Part shown: positions 1 to 6,371 of the stretch, one piece after another | Layout of the letters: every line of letters begins with the position of its first letter | Numbering within the stretch: the first letter of the stretch is position 1 | Source: an uncultured Bacteroidales bacterium | GTDB taxonomy: Bacteria; Bacteroidota; Bacteroidia; Bacteroidales; Marinilabiliaceae | Length of the DNA stretch: 6,371 bases | Direction of reading: 5' to 3' | Assembly (NCBI GenBank): GCA_934717675.1 | Contig: CAKUYZ010000098.1 | Span: 1 to 6,371, forward strand | The notes under the pieces: generated by a model | Database searches by the model: none | The model's input: only the letters and a program-made list of their open reading frames with translations | What the model was told of the DNA's origin: nothing | Made by a program: the position numbers and the translations under genes

Positions 1-122
1 CCGCGGTCATCGCTGTTGAAGCGAGGGCGGAACGGACGGTCGCCGCCGCGGTCATCGCTGTTGAAGCGAGGGCGGAACGGACGGTCGCCGCCGCGGTCAT
101 CGCTGTTGAAGCGAGGGCGGAA
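1..122. repeat. Perfect 45-bp tandem repeat, about 2.7 copies, in frame within the left-edge gene
   Basis: Positions 1-45 and 46-90 are identical, and 91-122 repeats the first 32 bases of the unit. The period of 45 bp equals 15 codons, so copy-number change keeps the reading frame. Identity includes the third codon positions. The only visible decay is at the gene-proximal end, where the first two codons of the first protein repeat (Arg, Pro, around 123-128) differ synonymously from the later copies. The array may continue beyond the left edge. Confidence 0.95.
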
Positions 123-254
123 TGGGCGCCCCTCGGCGTTAGCCTCACGGCTAGCGTAGCTGCCACGGTCGTCGCCCTCACGGCGATCGTACCTGTCATT
201 GCGGTTCTCTGCACCCTCGGTGCCAGAGAAACCGTTCTTCTCTTCGTTATCCAT
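1..254 (-). CDS. N-terminal part of a probable rRNA pseudouridine synthase (RluB-like), cut by the window edge
   Basis: An open frame starts at the ATG at 252-254 and runs leftwards without a stop for 84 full codons before leaving the window. The visible protein is only a hydrophilic, low-complexity tail. Residues 1-42 are rich in Asp, Glu, Asn, Arg and Gly. From residue 43 a 15-residue unit, RPFRPRFNSDDRGGD, is repeated in tandem: two full copies and a third cut by the edge. No catalytic or S4 domain is visible. From memory, Bacteroidales pseudouridine synthases of the RsuA/RluB type carry such Arg/Gly-rich N-terminal extensions, presumably for RNA contact, so this assignment is inference. 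Another RNA-binding protein with an RG-rich tail is possible. The start is favoured because the frame opens there, 88 bp after the purL stop, behind an A/T-rich leader without a Shine-Dalgarno sequence. I see no separate promoter, so co-transcription with purL is plausible. Confidence 0.6.
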   Translation of the reverse strand, partial: MDNEEKNGFSGTEGAENRNDRYDRREGDDRGSYASREANAEGRPFRPRFNSDDRGGDRPFRPRFNSDDRGGDRPFRPRFNSDDR

Positions 255-284
255 CTAAAGAATTAAGTAATTAACTGTTGGTAT

Positions 285-327
285 GAGACCTGCGGGAGAC
301 GCCACAAGCGCCCCGCCCTCGGTCTCC
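285..327 (-). other. Overlapping inverted repeats in the purL-to-downstream gene spacer
   Basis: In the minus-strand transcript the segment GGAGACC (327-321) can pair with GTCTCC (300-295) or, shifted by one base, with GGTCTC (290-285). The two hairpins exclude each other because they share the 5' arm. Neither is followed by a clear T-run, so this does not look like a normal intrinsic terminator. The spacer (255-342) shows no promoter box that I can support. The element could be an RNA processing or translation-control structure, or chance in GC-rich sequence. Confidence 0.3.
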
Positions 328-342
328 ATTCTTGTTTTCGAC

Positions 343-3300
343 TTATTTTTTGTGTTGCTCAACCCATTTGCGGGCCTCCACGAAGGCCTTTACCCATGGC
401 GTGATCTCGTCGGCCTTGCGGTCCGCAGGATAAGCCGCGCACTGCCAGGGGAAAATGGCGCGCTCTGGGTGAGGCATTATGGCCACGTGGCGACCATCGG
501 CCGACGCCATGCCCGCAATGTTGTCTGCGCTGCCATTTGGATTTGCGGGGTAAGACGCATAGCCGTAGCGGGCAATGACATTATACTTGTCAGCCTCGGC
601 AGGGATGCTGAACTTACCCTCGCCATGGGCGACCCATACGCCCAAACGGCTGCCGCTCAAGCTCTTGAACATAACAGTGTCATTTTGTGGAATCTCGACG
701 CTGAGGAACTGGCTCTCGAACTTATGGCTGTCATTGTGGAGCATCTTGGGCCTCAGGCCAGGCGCGTCGCGATGGAGGAGTCCAAGCTCTATGACGAGCT
801 GGCAACCGTTGCAAACGCCAAGGCTGAGGGTGTCGGGACGCGCGTAGAAATTATCCAAAGCCTTGCGAGCCTTCTCATTGTAGAGGAACGCGCCGGCCCA
901 GCCCTTGGCGGAGCCCAGGACATCGGAGTTAGAGAAACCGCCGCAGAAGACAATCATGTTGACATCTTCAAGGGTCTCGCGCCCGCTTACAAGGTCGGTC
1001 ATGTGGACATCCTTGACATCGAATCCCGCGAGGTAGAGCGTATAGGCCATCTCACGGTCACCATTGACGCCTTTCTCGCGAATTATGGCCGCCTTTACGC
1101 CCGTCTTGTCATGTTTGAGGCTGAGACCCAAGCTCTTGAGGGTGCCTTGCCACCCGTCGGGGAGATGGAGCGCAAGGGGTTGATTCTTATAGTTGGCGGC
1201 ACGCTCTGCGGCCTTGCCGTTTTGACACTGAAGGGCGTCTAGCTTCGCTGAGGTGCTGAACCAGACATCGCGCATCTCATCAATGTCGATGTCGAGCTGG
1301 CGTTCTGCCGCGCTGATAGTGAGCTTGCGCTGCGGCTGCGGACGGCCGAGATATGAGAACACCACGCCGGCCTCGTCGAGGATTGCCTTGACGGCGTCCA
1401 AATCTTTGACCTGGAGCACCACACCCGGATTCTCGGCGAAGAGGGACAAGACGGCGTCCTCACCATCTGACGGTATGTCCGCATTGATGCCCCATCCGGT
1501 GTTGGCAAACGTCATCTCGAGCAACGCGGTGACAAGTCCACCCGCAGATATGTCATGACCCGCCAAGACGAGCCCCTTCTTGATGAGAGACTGCACGGCC
1601 TCGAAGATTTCGCCGAAAGACTCCGCGCTTGCCACGGTGGGAGCCTCGTCTCCCACACGATTCAAGACTTGTGCCAAAGCGCTGCCTCCGAGAGCTGGCT
1701 TACAACCGCTCATGTCTATGCAGATGAATGACGTGTCGGCATCGCACACCATGACGGGCTCGACAATCTTGCGGATGTCGCTGACCTCGCCCATGGCTGA
1801 GATGATCACCGTGCCTGGGCTCAGGACAGTGCGCCCGTCATGATATTTCTGCGTCATTGACAAGGAGTCCTTGCCCGTGGGGATGTTGATTCCGAGTTTG
1901 CAGATCCAATCACTCATGGCCTGGACGGCGGCATAGAGGCGCGCATCCTCACCAGGCTGGCGGCAAGGCCACATCCAGTTGGCAGAGAGAGAGACGCCTT
2001 TAAGCCCCTTGTCAAGCGGAGCAAAAATGATGTTGGTCAACGCCTCGGCGGCCGACATGACAGAGCCGGCGGCAGGGTCGATGAGGCCAACGGCCGGCGC
2101 ATGCCCCACGCTCGTGGCCATGCCGCGCACTCCATTGTAGTCGAGAGCCACAGCGCCAAGGTCGTTGAGCGGCAACTGAATCTCTCCGGCGCATTGCTGC
2201 TTGGCCACCTTGCCGGTGACGGAGCGATCAACCTTATTGGTGAGCCAGTCTTTACAGCCGACGCTCTCCAGCTTGAGGACATCCCTCACATAGTCCGCTA
2301 TGTTGTTGACATCGTAGTCCACCTTTGCATAAGTGCGCGCCACGGTGCTGTCCGTCATAACGGTCTTTGGCGGGTTGCCAAACATATCAGAGAGCTTCCA
2401 GTCAATGGGCTTGACGCCATTCCTGTGGCTGAAAGTGAAGTTCATGTCGCCCGTGGTCTCGCCCACGACATACATTGGGGCGCGCTCGCGATCCGCTATC
2501 TTTCGGAGGCCCTCGACGTCTTTCTTTGCCATGACGAGGCCCATGCGCTCCTGGCTCTCATTGCCGACAATCTCGCGGTCTGACAGGGTCTTGTCTCCGA
2601 TGGGCAGCGCATCCATGTCAATGTTTCCGCCCGTCTCCTCGACAAGCTCAGAGAGGCAATTGAGGTGCCCGCCCGCGCCGTGGTCATGGATTGAGACGAT
2701 GGGGTTGTTGTCTCCCTCAACGAGCGCGCGGATGGCGTTGAGGACGCGTTTTTGCATCTCAGGGTTGGAGCGTTGGACGGCGTTGAGCTCAATCTTATTG
2801 CCATATTCGCCTGTGTTTACGCTGGAGACAGCGCCACCGCCCATGCCGATGCGGTAATTGTCTCCGCCAAGCAGGACAACGTCCTCACCCTTCACTGGGG
2901 TCTTCTTGAGAGCGTCTGACTTTTTGGCGAAGCCTACGCCACCCGCCATCATAATGACCTTGTCATAGGCCAAAGTACGTCCGCCCTCCTCATGCTCATA
3001 GGTCAGGAGTGAGCCGCAGATCATGGGCTGGCCAAATTTGTTGCCAAAATCGCTCGCCCCATTTGAGGCCTTGATGAGGATCTGCGCTGGAGTCTGGTAT
3101 AGCCAGTCACGAACGCTAATGTTCTTCTCCCAAGGGCGATCATCAGCGAGGCGTGAGTAAGACGTCATATATACCGCCGTGCCGGCCATGGGGAGCGAGC
3201 CTGTGCCGCCGCCCATTCGGTCGCGGATCTCGCCACCGCTACCCGTGGCGGCACCATTGAACGGCTCGACGGTGGTTGGGAAATTGTGCGTCTCAGCCTT

Positions 3301-4026
3301 GAGAGACAGTACAGTGTCTATATCTTTTGCCTCGAACTCAGAAGGCACATCACCCCTCTCCGGAGCGAACTGCATGGCCACGGGGCCCTCAATGAAGGCC
3401 ACGTTATCCTTATATGCCGATACGAGGTAGCCGGGGTTGACCTCGGAGGTTTTGCGGATGAGCTTGAAGAGCGAGAGCTCCTTGGCCTGGCCGTCAATGA
3501 CAAAAGTGCCGTTGAAAATCTTATGACGGCAGTGCTCAGAGTTGACTTGAGAGAAGCCGAAGACCTCAGAGTCGGTCAGCGGGCGTCCCAGCCTCTTGCT
3601 GAGCCCTTCAAGATAGGCAATCTCAGGCTCGGAGAGAGCCAGGCCTTCCTTTTGGTTATAAGCCTTGAAATCTGTGATATAGACAATGGGATCGGGCTTC
3701 TTGTCGATGGTAAATATGTTTTGGTCAAGTCCCTTGTAGAGGTTTTGCAGCATGGGGTCGAATGTGGCCTTCTCGCTGTCAACCGCAAAGAACTCCTCGA
3801 TGCGCGAGATGCCCGTCAGACCCATGTTTTGGGTAATCTCCACCGCATTGGTACTCCACGGAGTAATGGTCTCTCGGCGCGTTCCGACGAAAAAGCCAGG
3901 AAGCGACTGCGCATCGACGCGCTCCGCTCCACTAAAGAGCCATGTCAGTTTGCGAACGTCGGCATCGTTGAGCGCAGACGCGGTCTCAACGGCCAGCACA
4001 TTCTCTCCTCTGAAAAATACTACCAT
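343..4026 (-). CDS. purL: Phosphoribosylformylglycinamidine synthase (FGAM synthase), long single-chain form
   Basis: This is the cytosolic enzyme of the fourth step of de novo purine synthesis, converting FGAR, ATP and glutamine to FGAM, ADP, phosphate and glutamate. At 1227 residues it is the long form that joins synthetase and glutaminase in one chain, so separate PurS and PurQ are not needed. An N-terminal PurS-like region (about 1-150) is followed by NSEHCRHK (162-169), ETHNFPT (245-251) and the Gly-rich GAATGSGGEIRDR (258-270) of the first AIRS-type half. The second half has GKDSLSM (718-724) and GHDISAGGL (823-831). The C-terminal class I glutaminase (about 975-1227) shows FCGGFS (1027-1032), nucleophile Cys1072 in GVCNGCQ, and His1186 with Glu1188 in MPHPER, so the catalytic triad is complete. 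The start at 4026 fits the family N-terminus. It has no Shine-Dalgarno sequence but an A/T-rich stretch, as usual in Bacteroidota. No frameshift or truncation is visible. It has its own promoter and a leader of about 160 nt. Confidence 0.98.
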   Translation of the reverse strand: MVVFFRGENVLAVETASALNDADVRKLTWLFSGAERVDAQSLPGFFVGTRRETITPWSTNAVEITQNMGLTGISRIEEFFAVDSEKATFDPMLQNLYKGLDQNIFTIDKKPDPIVYITDFKAYNQKEGLALSEPEIAYLEGLSKRLGRPLTDSEVFGFSQVNSEHCRHKIFNGTFVIDGQAKELSLFKLIRKTSEVNPGYLVSAYKDNVAFIEGPVAMQFAPERGDVPSEFEAKDIDTVLSLKAETHNFPTTVEPFNGAATGSGGEIRDRMGGGTGSLPMAGTAVYMTSYSRLADDRPWEKNISVRDWLYQTPAQILIKASNGASDFGNKFGQPMICGSLLTYEHEEGGRTLAYDKVIMMAGGVGFAKKSDALKKTPVKGEDVVLLGGDNYRIGMGGGAVSSVNTGEYGNKIELNAVQRSNPEMQKRVLNAIRALVEGDNNPIVSIHDHGAGGHLNCLSELVEETGGNIDMDALPIGDKTLSDREIVGNESQERMGLVMAKKDVEGLRKIADRERAPMYVVGETTGDMNFTFSHRNGVKPIDWKLSDMFGNPPKTVMTDSTVARTYAKVDYDVNNIADYVRDVLKLESVGCKDWLTNKVDRSVTGKVAKQQCAGEIQLPLNDLGAVALDYNGVRGMATSVGHAPAVGLIDPAAGSVMSAAEALTNIIFAPLDKGLKGVSLSANWMWPCRQPGEDARLYAAVQAMSDWICKLGINIPTGKDSLSMTQKYHDGRTVLSPGTVIISAMGEVSDIRKIVEPVMVCDADTSFICIDMSGCKPALGGSALAQVLNRVGDEAPTVASAESFGEIFEAVQSLIKKGLVLAGHDISAGGLVTALLEMTFANTGWGINADIPSDGEDAVLSLFAENPGVVLQVKDLDAVKAILDEAGVVFSYLGRPQPQRKLTISAAERQLDIDIDEMRDVWFSTSAKLDALQCQNGKAAERAANYKNQPLALHLPDGWQGTLKSLGLSLKHDKTGVKAAIIREKGVNGDREMAYTLYLAGFDVKDVHMTDLVSGRETLEDVNMIVFCGGFSNSDVLGSAKGWAGAFLYNEKARKALDNFYARPDTLSLGVCNGCQLVIELGLLHRDAPGLRPKMLHNDSHKFESQFLSVEIPQNDTVMFKSLSGSRLGVWVAHGEGKFSIPAEADKYNVIARYGYASYPANPNGSADNIAGMASADGRHVAIMPHPERAIFPWQCAAYPADRKADEITPWVKAFVEARKWVEQHKK

Positions 4027-4046
4027 CTTAAAAATAAAAGGTTAAA

Positions 4047-4086
4047 CGACAAGGGCCGACCCACCTCTCGCGGAGTCGTCTTGTCG
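4047..4086 (-). promoter_or_regulatory. Leader hairpin followed by a U-rich tract just upstream of purL
   Basis: In the minus-strand RNA, CGACAAG (4086-4080) pairs with CTTGTCG (4053-4047), giving a 7-bp outer stem. Inside it CGAC (4078-4075) pairs with GTCG (4060-4057), and two further C-G pairs can form at 4073-4072 with 4062-4061. The hairpin is followed by a U-rich, A-interrupted stretch (4046-4028) that ends at the purL start codon. It resembles an imperfect attenuator or a translation-control element. I do not recognise a known riboswitch class, and regulation is inference. Confidence 0.4.
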
Positions 4087-4193
4087 CAGAGCTGTTGTAT
4101 GTGGTTTTGTTTTCTTGTCCTTACTTATGATAATGAGCCCTAGGCCACGGCAACCATCGACGGCGGCATATGGCACTACCCCTCTTCGAGCAA

Positions 4194-4223
4194 CGAAAGT
4201 AGCTAAAATTGTTTGGTTTTCAA
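4194..4223 (-). promoter_or_regulatory. Probable Bacteroidota-type promoter of purL
   Basis: On the minus strand TACTTTCG (4201-4194) matches seven of eight positions of the Bacteroidota -7 consensus TAnnTTTG. A TTG (4223-4221) lies 19 nt upstream, within the usual -33 to -7 spacing of the primary sigma factor. Transcription would begin near 4188 and give a leader of about 160 nt. The site lies between the DXS-family terminator and purL, where a promoter is expected. The same eight bases occur upstream of the DXS-family gene. Confidence 0.6.
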
Positions 4224-4282
4224 TGATGGCGGCAATAAAAATTGGAGACCGCAACCGCGACGGCACCAGGACGAGCATAGCA

Positions 4283-4314
4283 CAAAAAATGCGCCGAGCC
4301 TCACGGCCCGGCGC
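4283..4314 (-). terminator. Intrinsic terminator of the DXS-family gene
   Basis: On the minus strand GCGCCGGGCC (4314-4305) and GGCTCGGCGC (4300-4291) form a 10-bp stem with one G-U pair, closed by a GTGA loop of the stable GNRA type. It is followed by ATTTTTTGTG (4290-4281). It begins 23 nt after the TAG stop at 4338-4340. The complementary RNA would have an A-C mismatch in the stem, so the structure fits minus-strand transcription better. It probably separates this gene from purL. Confidence 0.85.
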
Positions 4315-4337
4315 AAAAAACATATACGGGAAATCCG

Positions 4338-6098
4338 CTAACCCTTGAGAGCCTTGAGGGCATCGGCAGCTATGGCCTCTGGCGTCAGATGACTCTGCGC
4401 CAACAAATCGGAGTAAGAGTAGCGATCGTAAAGCCCTTTCTTGACACCGTTGCAGACCACACGCATCTTGGACGGGCCGAAGAACCTCGCTATTTTCTCG
4501 CCGAAACCGCCATCGAGGGAACCGTCCTCGGCAACGACCACGACGCTATGGCTTGAAGAAAGACTTGACAGCAGCTCCTCATCAACACCAGAGACGAAAG
4601 TCTGAGATATGACAGTGGCCTCTACGCCACTGCTTTTAAGGACGGCCGCAGCCGCCTCGACCCATGCGAGAGACGCACCGGAGCCAATCAGAGCCACATC
4701 TTTGCCACGGCGCACGACGCGAGCCTTGTTGAGCGAAGAATAGTCCGTCGCGAAAGCCTCTGACGAGTGAGAGACAGCCCCGCCCGGGACACGAATGGCC
4801 ACGGGGTGGGAAGTCTGCGCCAAAGCCCAACGCTCCATGGCAATGAACTCCTCATAGCAAGACGGGGCCAGATATACCAGATTGGGGATGCTTGAGAGCA
4901 TGGGGATGTCGAAGAAGCCAATGTGCGTGATGTCATTCATGCCCAAGACACTGCCACAGAACACATTGATGACGGCAGGCTGATTGTTGATGCAGAGATC
5001 CTGCGCCAACTGATCATATGTGCGCTGGAGGAAAGTGCTATATACATTCCACACGGGGCGAGCGCCGCCCTTGGCCATGCCGGAAATCAGGGCCACAGCC
5101 TCCTCCTCGGCAATGCCGACATCTACAAACTGACTTCCGGCCTCGCGACGGCGGTCGGGCGTGAAACCGGCTACGGAAGGCGTGCCGGAGGTGACGACGA
5201 CGAGGCTCTTGTCCTTCTTCATCTCAGCGAGGAGGAACTGGCCAAGAAGGTCGCCATAGTCCTCGGCTGCCGACGCGTCGCGGAGCTGGCCAGTGGCAAT
5301 GTCAAAAGGCATGGACCAGTGCCACCGCTCCTTGTCCTTCACGGCGGGCTCGTAGCCCTTGCCTTTCAGGGTGTGGATGTGCACAACAATGGGGTGGTCA
5401 ATGTCCTTGACCTTAGAGAAAGCCTCAATGAGCGTGGGAATGTCATTACCTTGCTCCACATACATATAATCGAACCCCATGGCCTTGAAGAAGTTGCACT
5501 CGGCCTTGCCGCCCGTGTGGCGAAGCAGTTCAAGATTCTTGTATAGGCCGCCGTGATTCTCGGCAATGGACATTTCATTGTCGTTGACAATGACGATGAA
5601 ATTTGTGCCCGTCTCCGCGGCCGTATCCAATCCCTCAAAAGCCTCGCCACCGCTCAGCGACCCATCGCCAATGATGGCCACCACATTCTCGTGTCGCCCC
5701 ATGACGTCGCGAGCTTTTTGTAGGCCAGAGGCCAAAGCTATGGATGTGGAAGTATGGCCAAGCTCAAAAGTATCATATTCAGGAGACTCGGCCGGGCTGC
5801 TGTAGCCCGACACCTCGTCTAGCCTCGTCATGTCAATGAAACCGAAAGCCCTACCTGTCAGCACCTTGTGAGGGTAGCTTTGGTGGCTGACATCGAAGAC
5901 GAACTTGTCTTGCGGCGCGTTGAACACACGGTGGAGCGCAATGGTGGCCTCGACAAAGCCAAGATTCGGGCCTACGTGGCCTCCGTGGACGGAGACGCGG
6001 TCTAGCACAGCGTGGCGCACCTCATCTGCGAGGGCGGGAAGCAAGCTAGCGTCAAGAGCCTTGACGTCGGCTGGGGAAGAAATATGCTCAATCAACAT
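4338..6098 (-). CDS. dxs: 1-deoxy-D-xylulose-5-phosphate synthase family protein, short form with a divergent acceptor pocket
   Basis: This is a thiamine diphosphate enzyme of the DXS/transketolase superfamily. Canonical DXS joins pyruvate and glyceraldehyde 3-phosphate to make DXP, the precursor of isoprenoids, the thiamine thiazole and PLP. The N-terminal ThDP domain shows GGH (39-41), SHQSYPHK (71-78), GDG (144-146) and NDN (172-174). The Pyr domain follows at about 290-450, with the catalytic Glu331 in GIAEEEAV, Tyr353, Arg359 in STFLQR and His392. A transketolase C-terminal domain covers about 460-586. It is 586 residues long against about 620 in E. coli. About 32 of the missing residues lie between NDN and KGKGY. 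Against E. coli DXS, Arg420, Asp427 and Arg478 appear as Cys381, Asn388 and Gly439. The fold and ThDP chemistry are clear, but the acceptor may not be glyceraldehyde 3-phosphate, so the dxs symbol is provisional. The ATG at 6098 lies 19 nt or less from the likely transcription start. The gene appears monocistronic. Confidence 0.85.
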   Translation of the reverse strand: MLIEHISSPADVKALDASLLPALADEVRHAVLDRVSVHGGHVGPNLGFVEATIALHRVFNAPQDKFVFDVSHQSYPHKVLTGRAFGFIDMTRLDEVSGYSSPAESPEYDTFELGHTSTSIALASGLQKARDVMGRHENVVAIIGDGSLSGGEAFEGLDTAAETGTNFIVIVNDNEMSIAENHGGLYKNLELLRHTGGKAECNFFKAMGFDYMYVEQGNDIPTLIEAFSKVKDIDHPIVVHIHTLKGKGYEPAVKDKERWHWSMPFDIATGQLRDASAAEDYGDLLGQFLLAEMKKDKSLVVVTSGTPSVAGFTPDRRREAGSQFVDVGIAEEEAVALISGMAKGGARPVWNVYSTFLQRTYDQLAQDLCINNQPAVINVFCGSVLGMNDITHIGFFDIPMLSSIPNLVYLAPSCYEEFIAMERWALAQTSHPVAIRVPGGAVSHSSEAFATDYSSLNKARVVRRGKDVALIGSGASLAWVEAAAAVLKSSGVEATVISQTFVSGVDEELLSSLSSSHSVVVVAEDGSLDGGFGEKIARFFGPSKMRVVCNGVKKGLYDRYSYSDLLAQSHLTPEAIAADALKALKG

Positions 6099-6122
6099 AG
6101 TTTGTAATGATTTTTTCTGACG

Positions 6123-6130
6123 CGAAAGTA
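6123..6130 (-). promoter_or_regulatory. Probable -7 box of the DXS-family gene promoter
   Basis: The minus strand carries TACTTTCG (6130-6123), identical to the purL -7 box and close to the Bacteroidota consensus TAnnTTTG. No clear TTG lies at the expected -33 distance, so support is weaker than for purL. Transcription would start near 6117, leaving a leader of about 18 nt, too short for a riboswitch. The box sits between the tRNA terminator and the start codon. Confidence 0.45.
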
Positions 6131-6182
6131 GGTAGAGCAGTGAGAACAGTCGTTACACATTTTACGGATGCTTGCGGGAGGC

Positions 6183-6215
6183 AAAAAAAATCTGCCGGCC
6201 AAGGAGGCCGGCAGA
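6183..6215 (-). terminator. Intrinsic terminator of the tRNA pair
   Basis: On the minus strand TCTGCCGGCC (6215-6206) pairs perfectly with GGCCGGCAGA (6200-6191) in a 10-bp stem with a 5-nt loop. Eight T residues (6190-6183) follow. It starts 6 nt after the tRNA-Thr 3' end and should stop transcription before the DXS-family gene. Confidence 0.93.
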
Positions 6216-6221
6216 CACGCG

Positions 6222-6293
<72 letters not shown>

Positions 6294-6298
6294 AAAAG

Positions 6299-6371
6299 AG
6301 CGGAAAACGAGACTCGAACTCGCGACCCCAACCTTGGCAAGGTTGTGCTCTACCAACTGAGCTATTTCCGC
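6299..6371 (-). tRNA. tRNA-Gly (anticodon GCC)
   Basis: This is a complete 73-nt cloverleaf whose 5' end coincides with the right edge of the window. The acceptor stem GCGGAAA/TTTCCGC is fully paired, the D stem is GCTC/GAGC, and the anticodon stem CAACC/GGTTG holds loop TTGCCAA with anticodon GCC at 6338-6336. The T arm GCGAG/CTCGT has a single G-U pair and loop TTCGAGT. The discriminator is T (6299), the usual base for tRNA-Gly, and CCA is not encoded. It reads GGC and GGT. Its promoter lies outside the window, and more tRNA genes may precede it. Confidence 0.96.

Larger units (their letters stand above)
4027..4337. other. Intergenic region between the DXS-family gene and purL (content listed)
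   Basis: Read on the minus strand, this 311-bp gap holds in order: the DXS-family terminator (4283-4314), about 60 bp with no structure I can support, the purL promoter (4194-4223), a leader of about 160 nt, and the start-proximal hairpin (4047-4086). The minus frame open across 4042-4323 runs through the terminator and promoter, has no family resemblance that I recognise, and is not called as a gene. Confidence 0.7.

Noticed and set aside
1..122. Possible CRISPR array
   Set aside because: The 45-bp units are directly adjacent without unique spacers, and they encode an in-frame 15-residue protein repeat.
283..1242. Long plus-strand open frame (319 codons) antisense to the end of purL
   Set aside because: It lies wholly opposite the conserved glutaminase region of purL and the spacer. 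Its product resembles no family I know, and such antisense frames are expected in GC-rich genes.
3286..4143. Plus-strand open frame of 285 codons antisense to the purL 5' end and leader
   Set aside because: It overlaps conserved purL motifs on the other strand, has no recognisable domain or promoter, and looks like a shadow of purL.
4140..4169. Nine-codon minus-strand frame (MPPSMVAVA) in the purL leader as a possible leader peptide
   Set aside because: It has no codon run that would sense a relevant amino acid and no ribosome-binding signal, and such a short frame is easily expected by chance.
4042..4323. Minus-strand open frame of 93 codons between the DXS-family gene and purL
   Set aside because: It would read through the intrinsic terminator, the purL promoter and the leader hairpin, and its product has no recognisable features.
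4923..5546. Plus-strand open frame of 207 codons inside the DXS-family gene
   Set aside because: It is antisense to conserved DXS motifs, with no independent evidence of coding.
6099..6182. Possible thiamine diphosphate riboswitch upstream of the DXS-family gene
   Set aside because: The gap is only 84 bp, the predicted leader is about 18 nt, and no conserved TPP aptamer elements are visible.

Overview
The window looks like a piece of a Bacteroidota chromosome, most likely order Bacteroidales. Four things suggest this. Two intergenic regions carry a TACTTTCG box close to the Bacteroidota -7 consensus TAnnTTTG, one of them with a TTG exactly 19 nt upstream. The start codons have no recognisable Shine-Dalgarno sequence and sit behind A/T-rich leaders. 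PurL is the long single-chain form with a fused glutaminase. The protein at the left edge begins with the Arg/Gly/Phe-rich repeats I associate with Bacteroidales rRNA pseudouridine synthases. The coding DNA is rather GC-rich for the group. I cannot name a genus from sequence alone.

Every supported gene lies on the minus strand, so the window reads from right to left. At the right edge are two tRNA genes 5 nt apart, tRNA-Gly(GCC) and tRNA-Thr(GGT), closed by a strong intrinsic terminator (6183-6215). Next come a short promoter region and a 586-residue DXS-family enzyme (4338-6098) with its own terminator (4283-4314). A 311-bp gap then holds a good Bacteroidota promoter and a leader of about 160 nt whose last part folds into a hairpin just before purL. 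purL (343-4026) encodes the complete 1227-residue FGAM synthase of purine biosynthesis. After an 88-bp gap with no promoter that I can see, the 5' part of another gene begins at 254 and runs off the left edge. It is probably a repeat-bearing rRNA pseudouridine synthase.

The layout therefore suggests three transcription units: the tRNA pair, the DXS-family gene alone, and purL, possibly read through into the pseudouridine synthase gene. The genes are housekeeping (translation, isoprenoid/thiamine/PLP precursor supply, purine synthesis) and I see no mobile, CRISPR or defence system. The points most worth a second look are four. The DXS-family protein keeps the thiamine diphosphate site but has lost three substrate-pocket residues. 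The left-edge gene contains a perfect 45-bp in-frame tandem repeat. A hairpin lies directly upstream of the purL start. The tRNA-Thr acceptor stem has an A-C mismatch.
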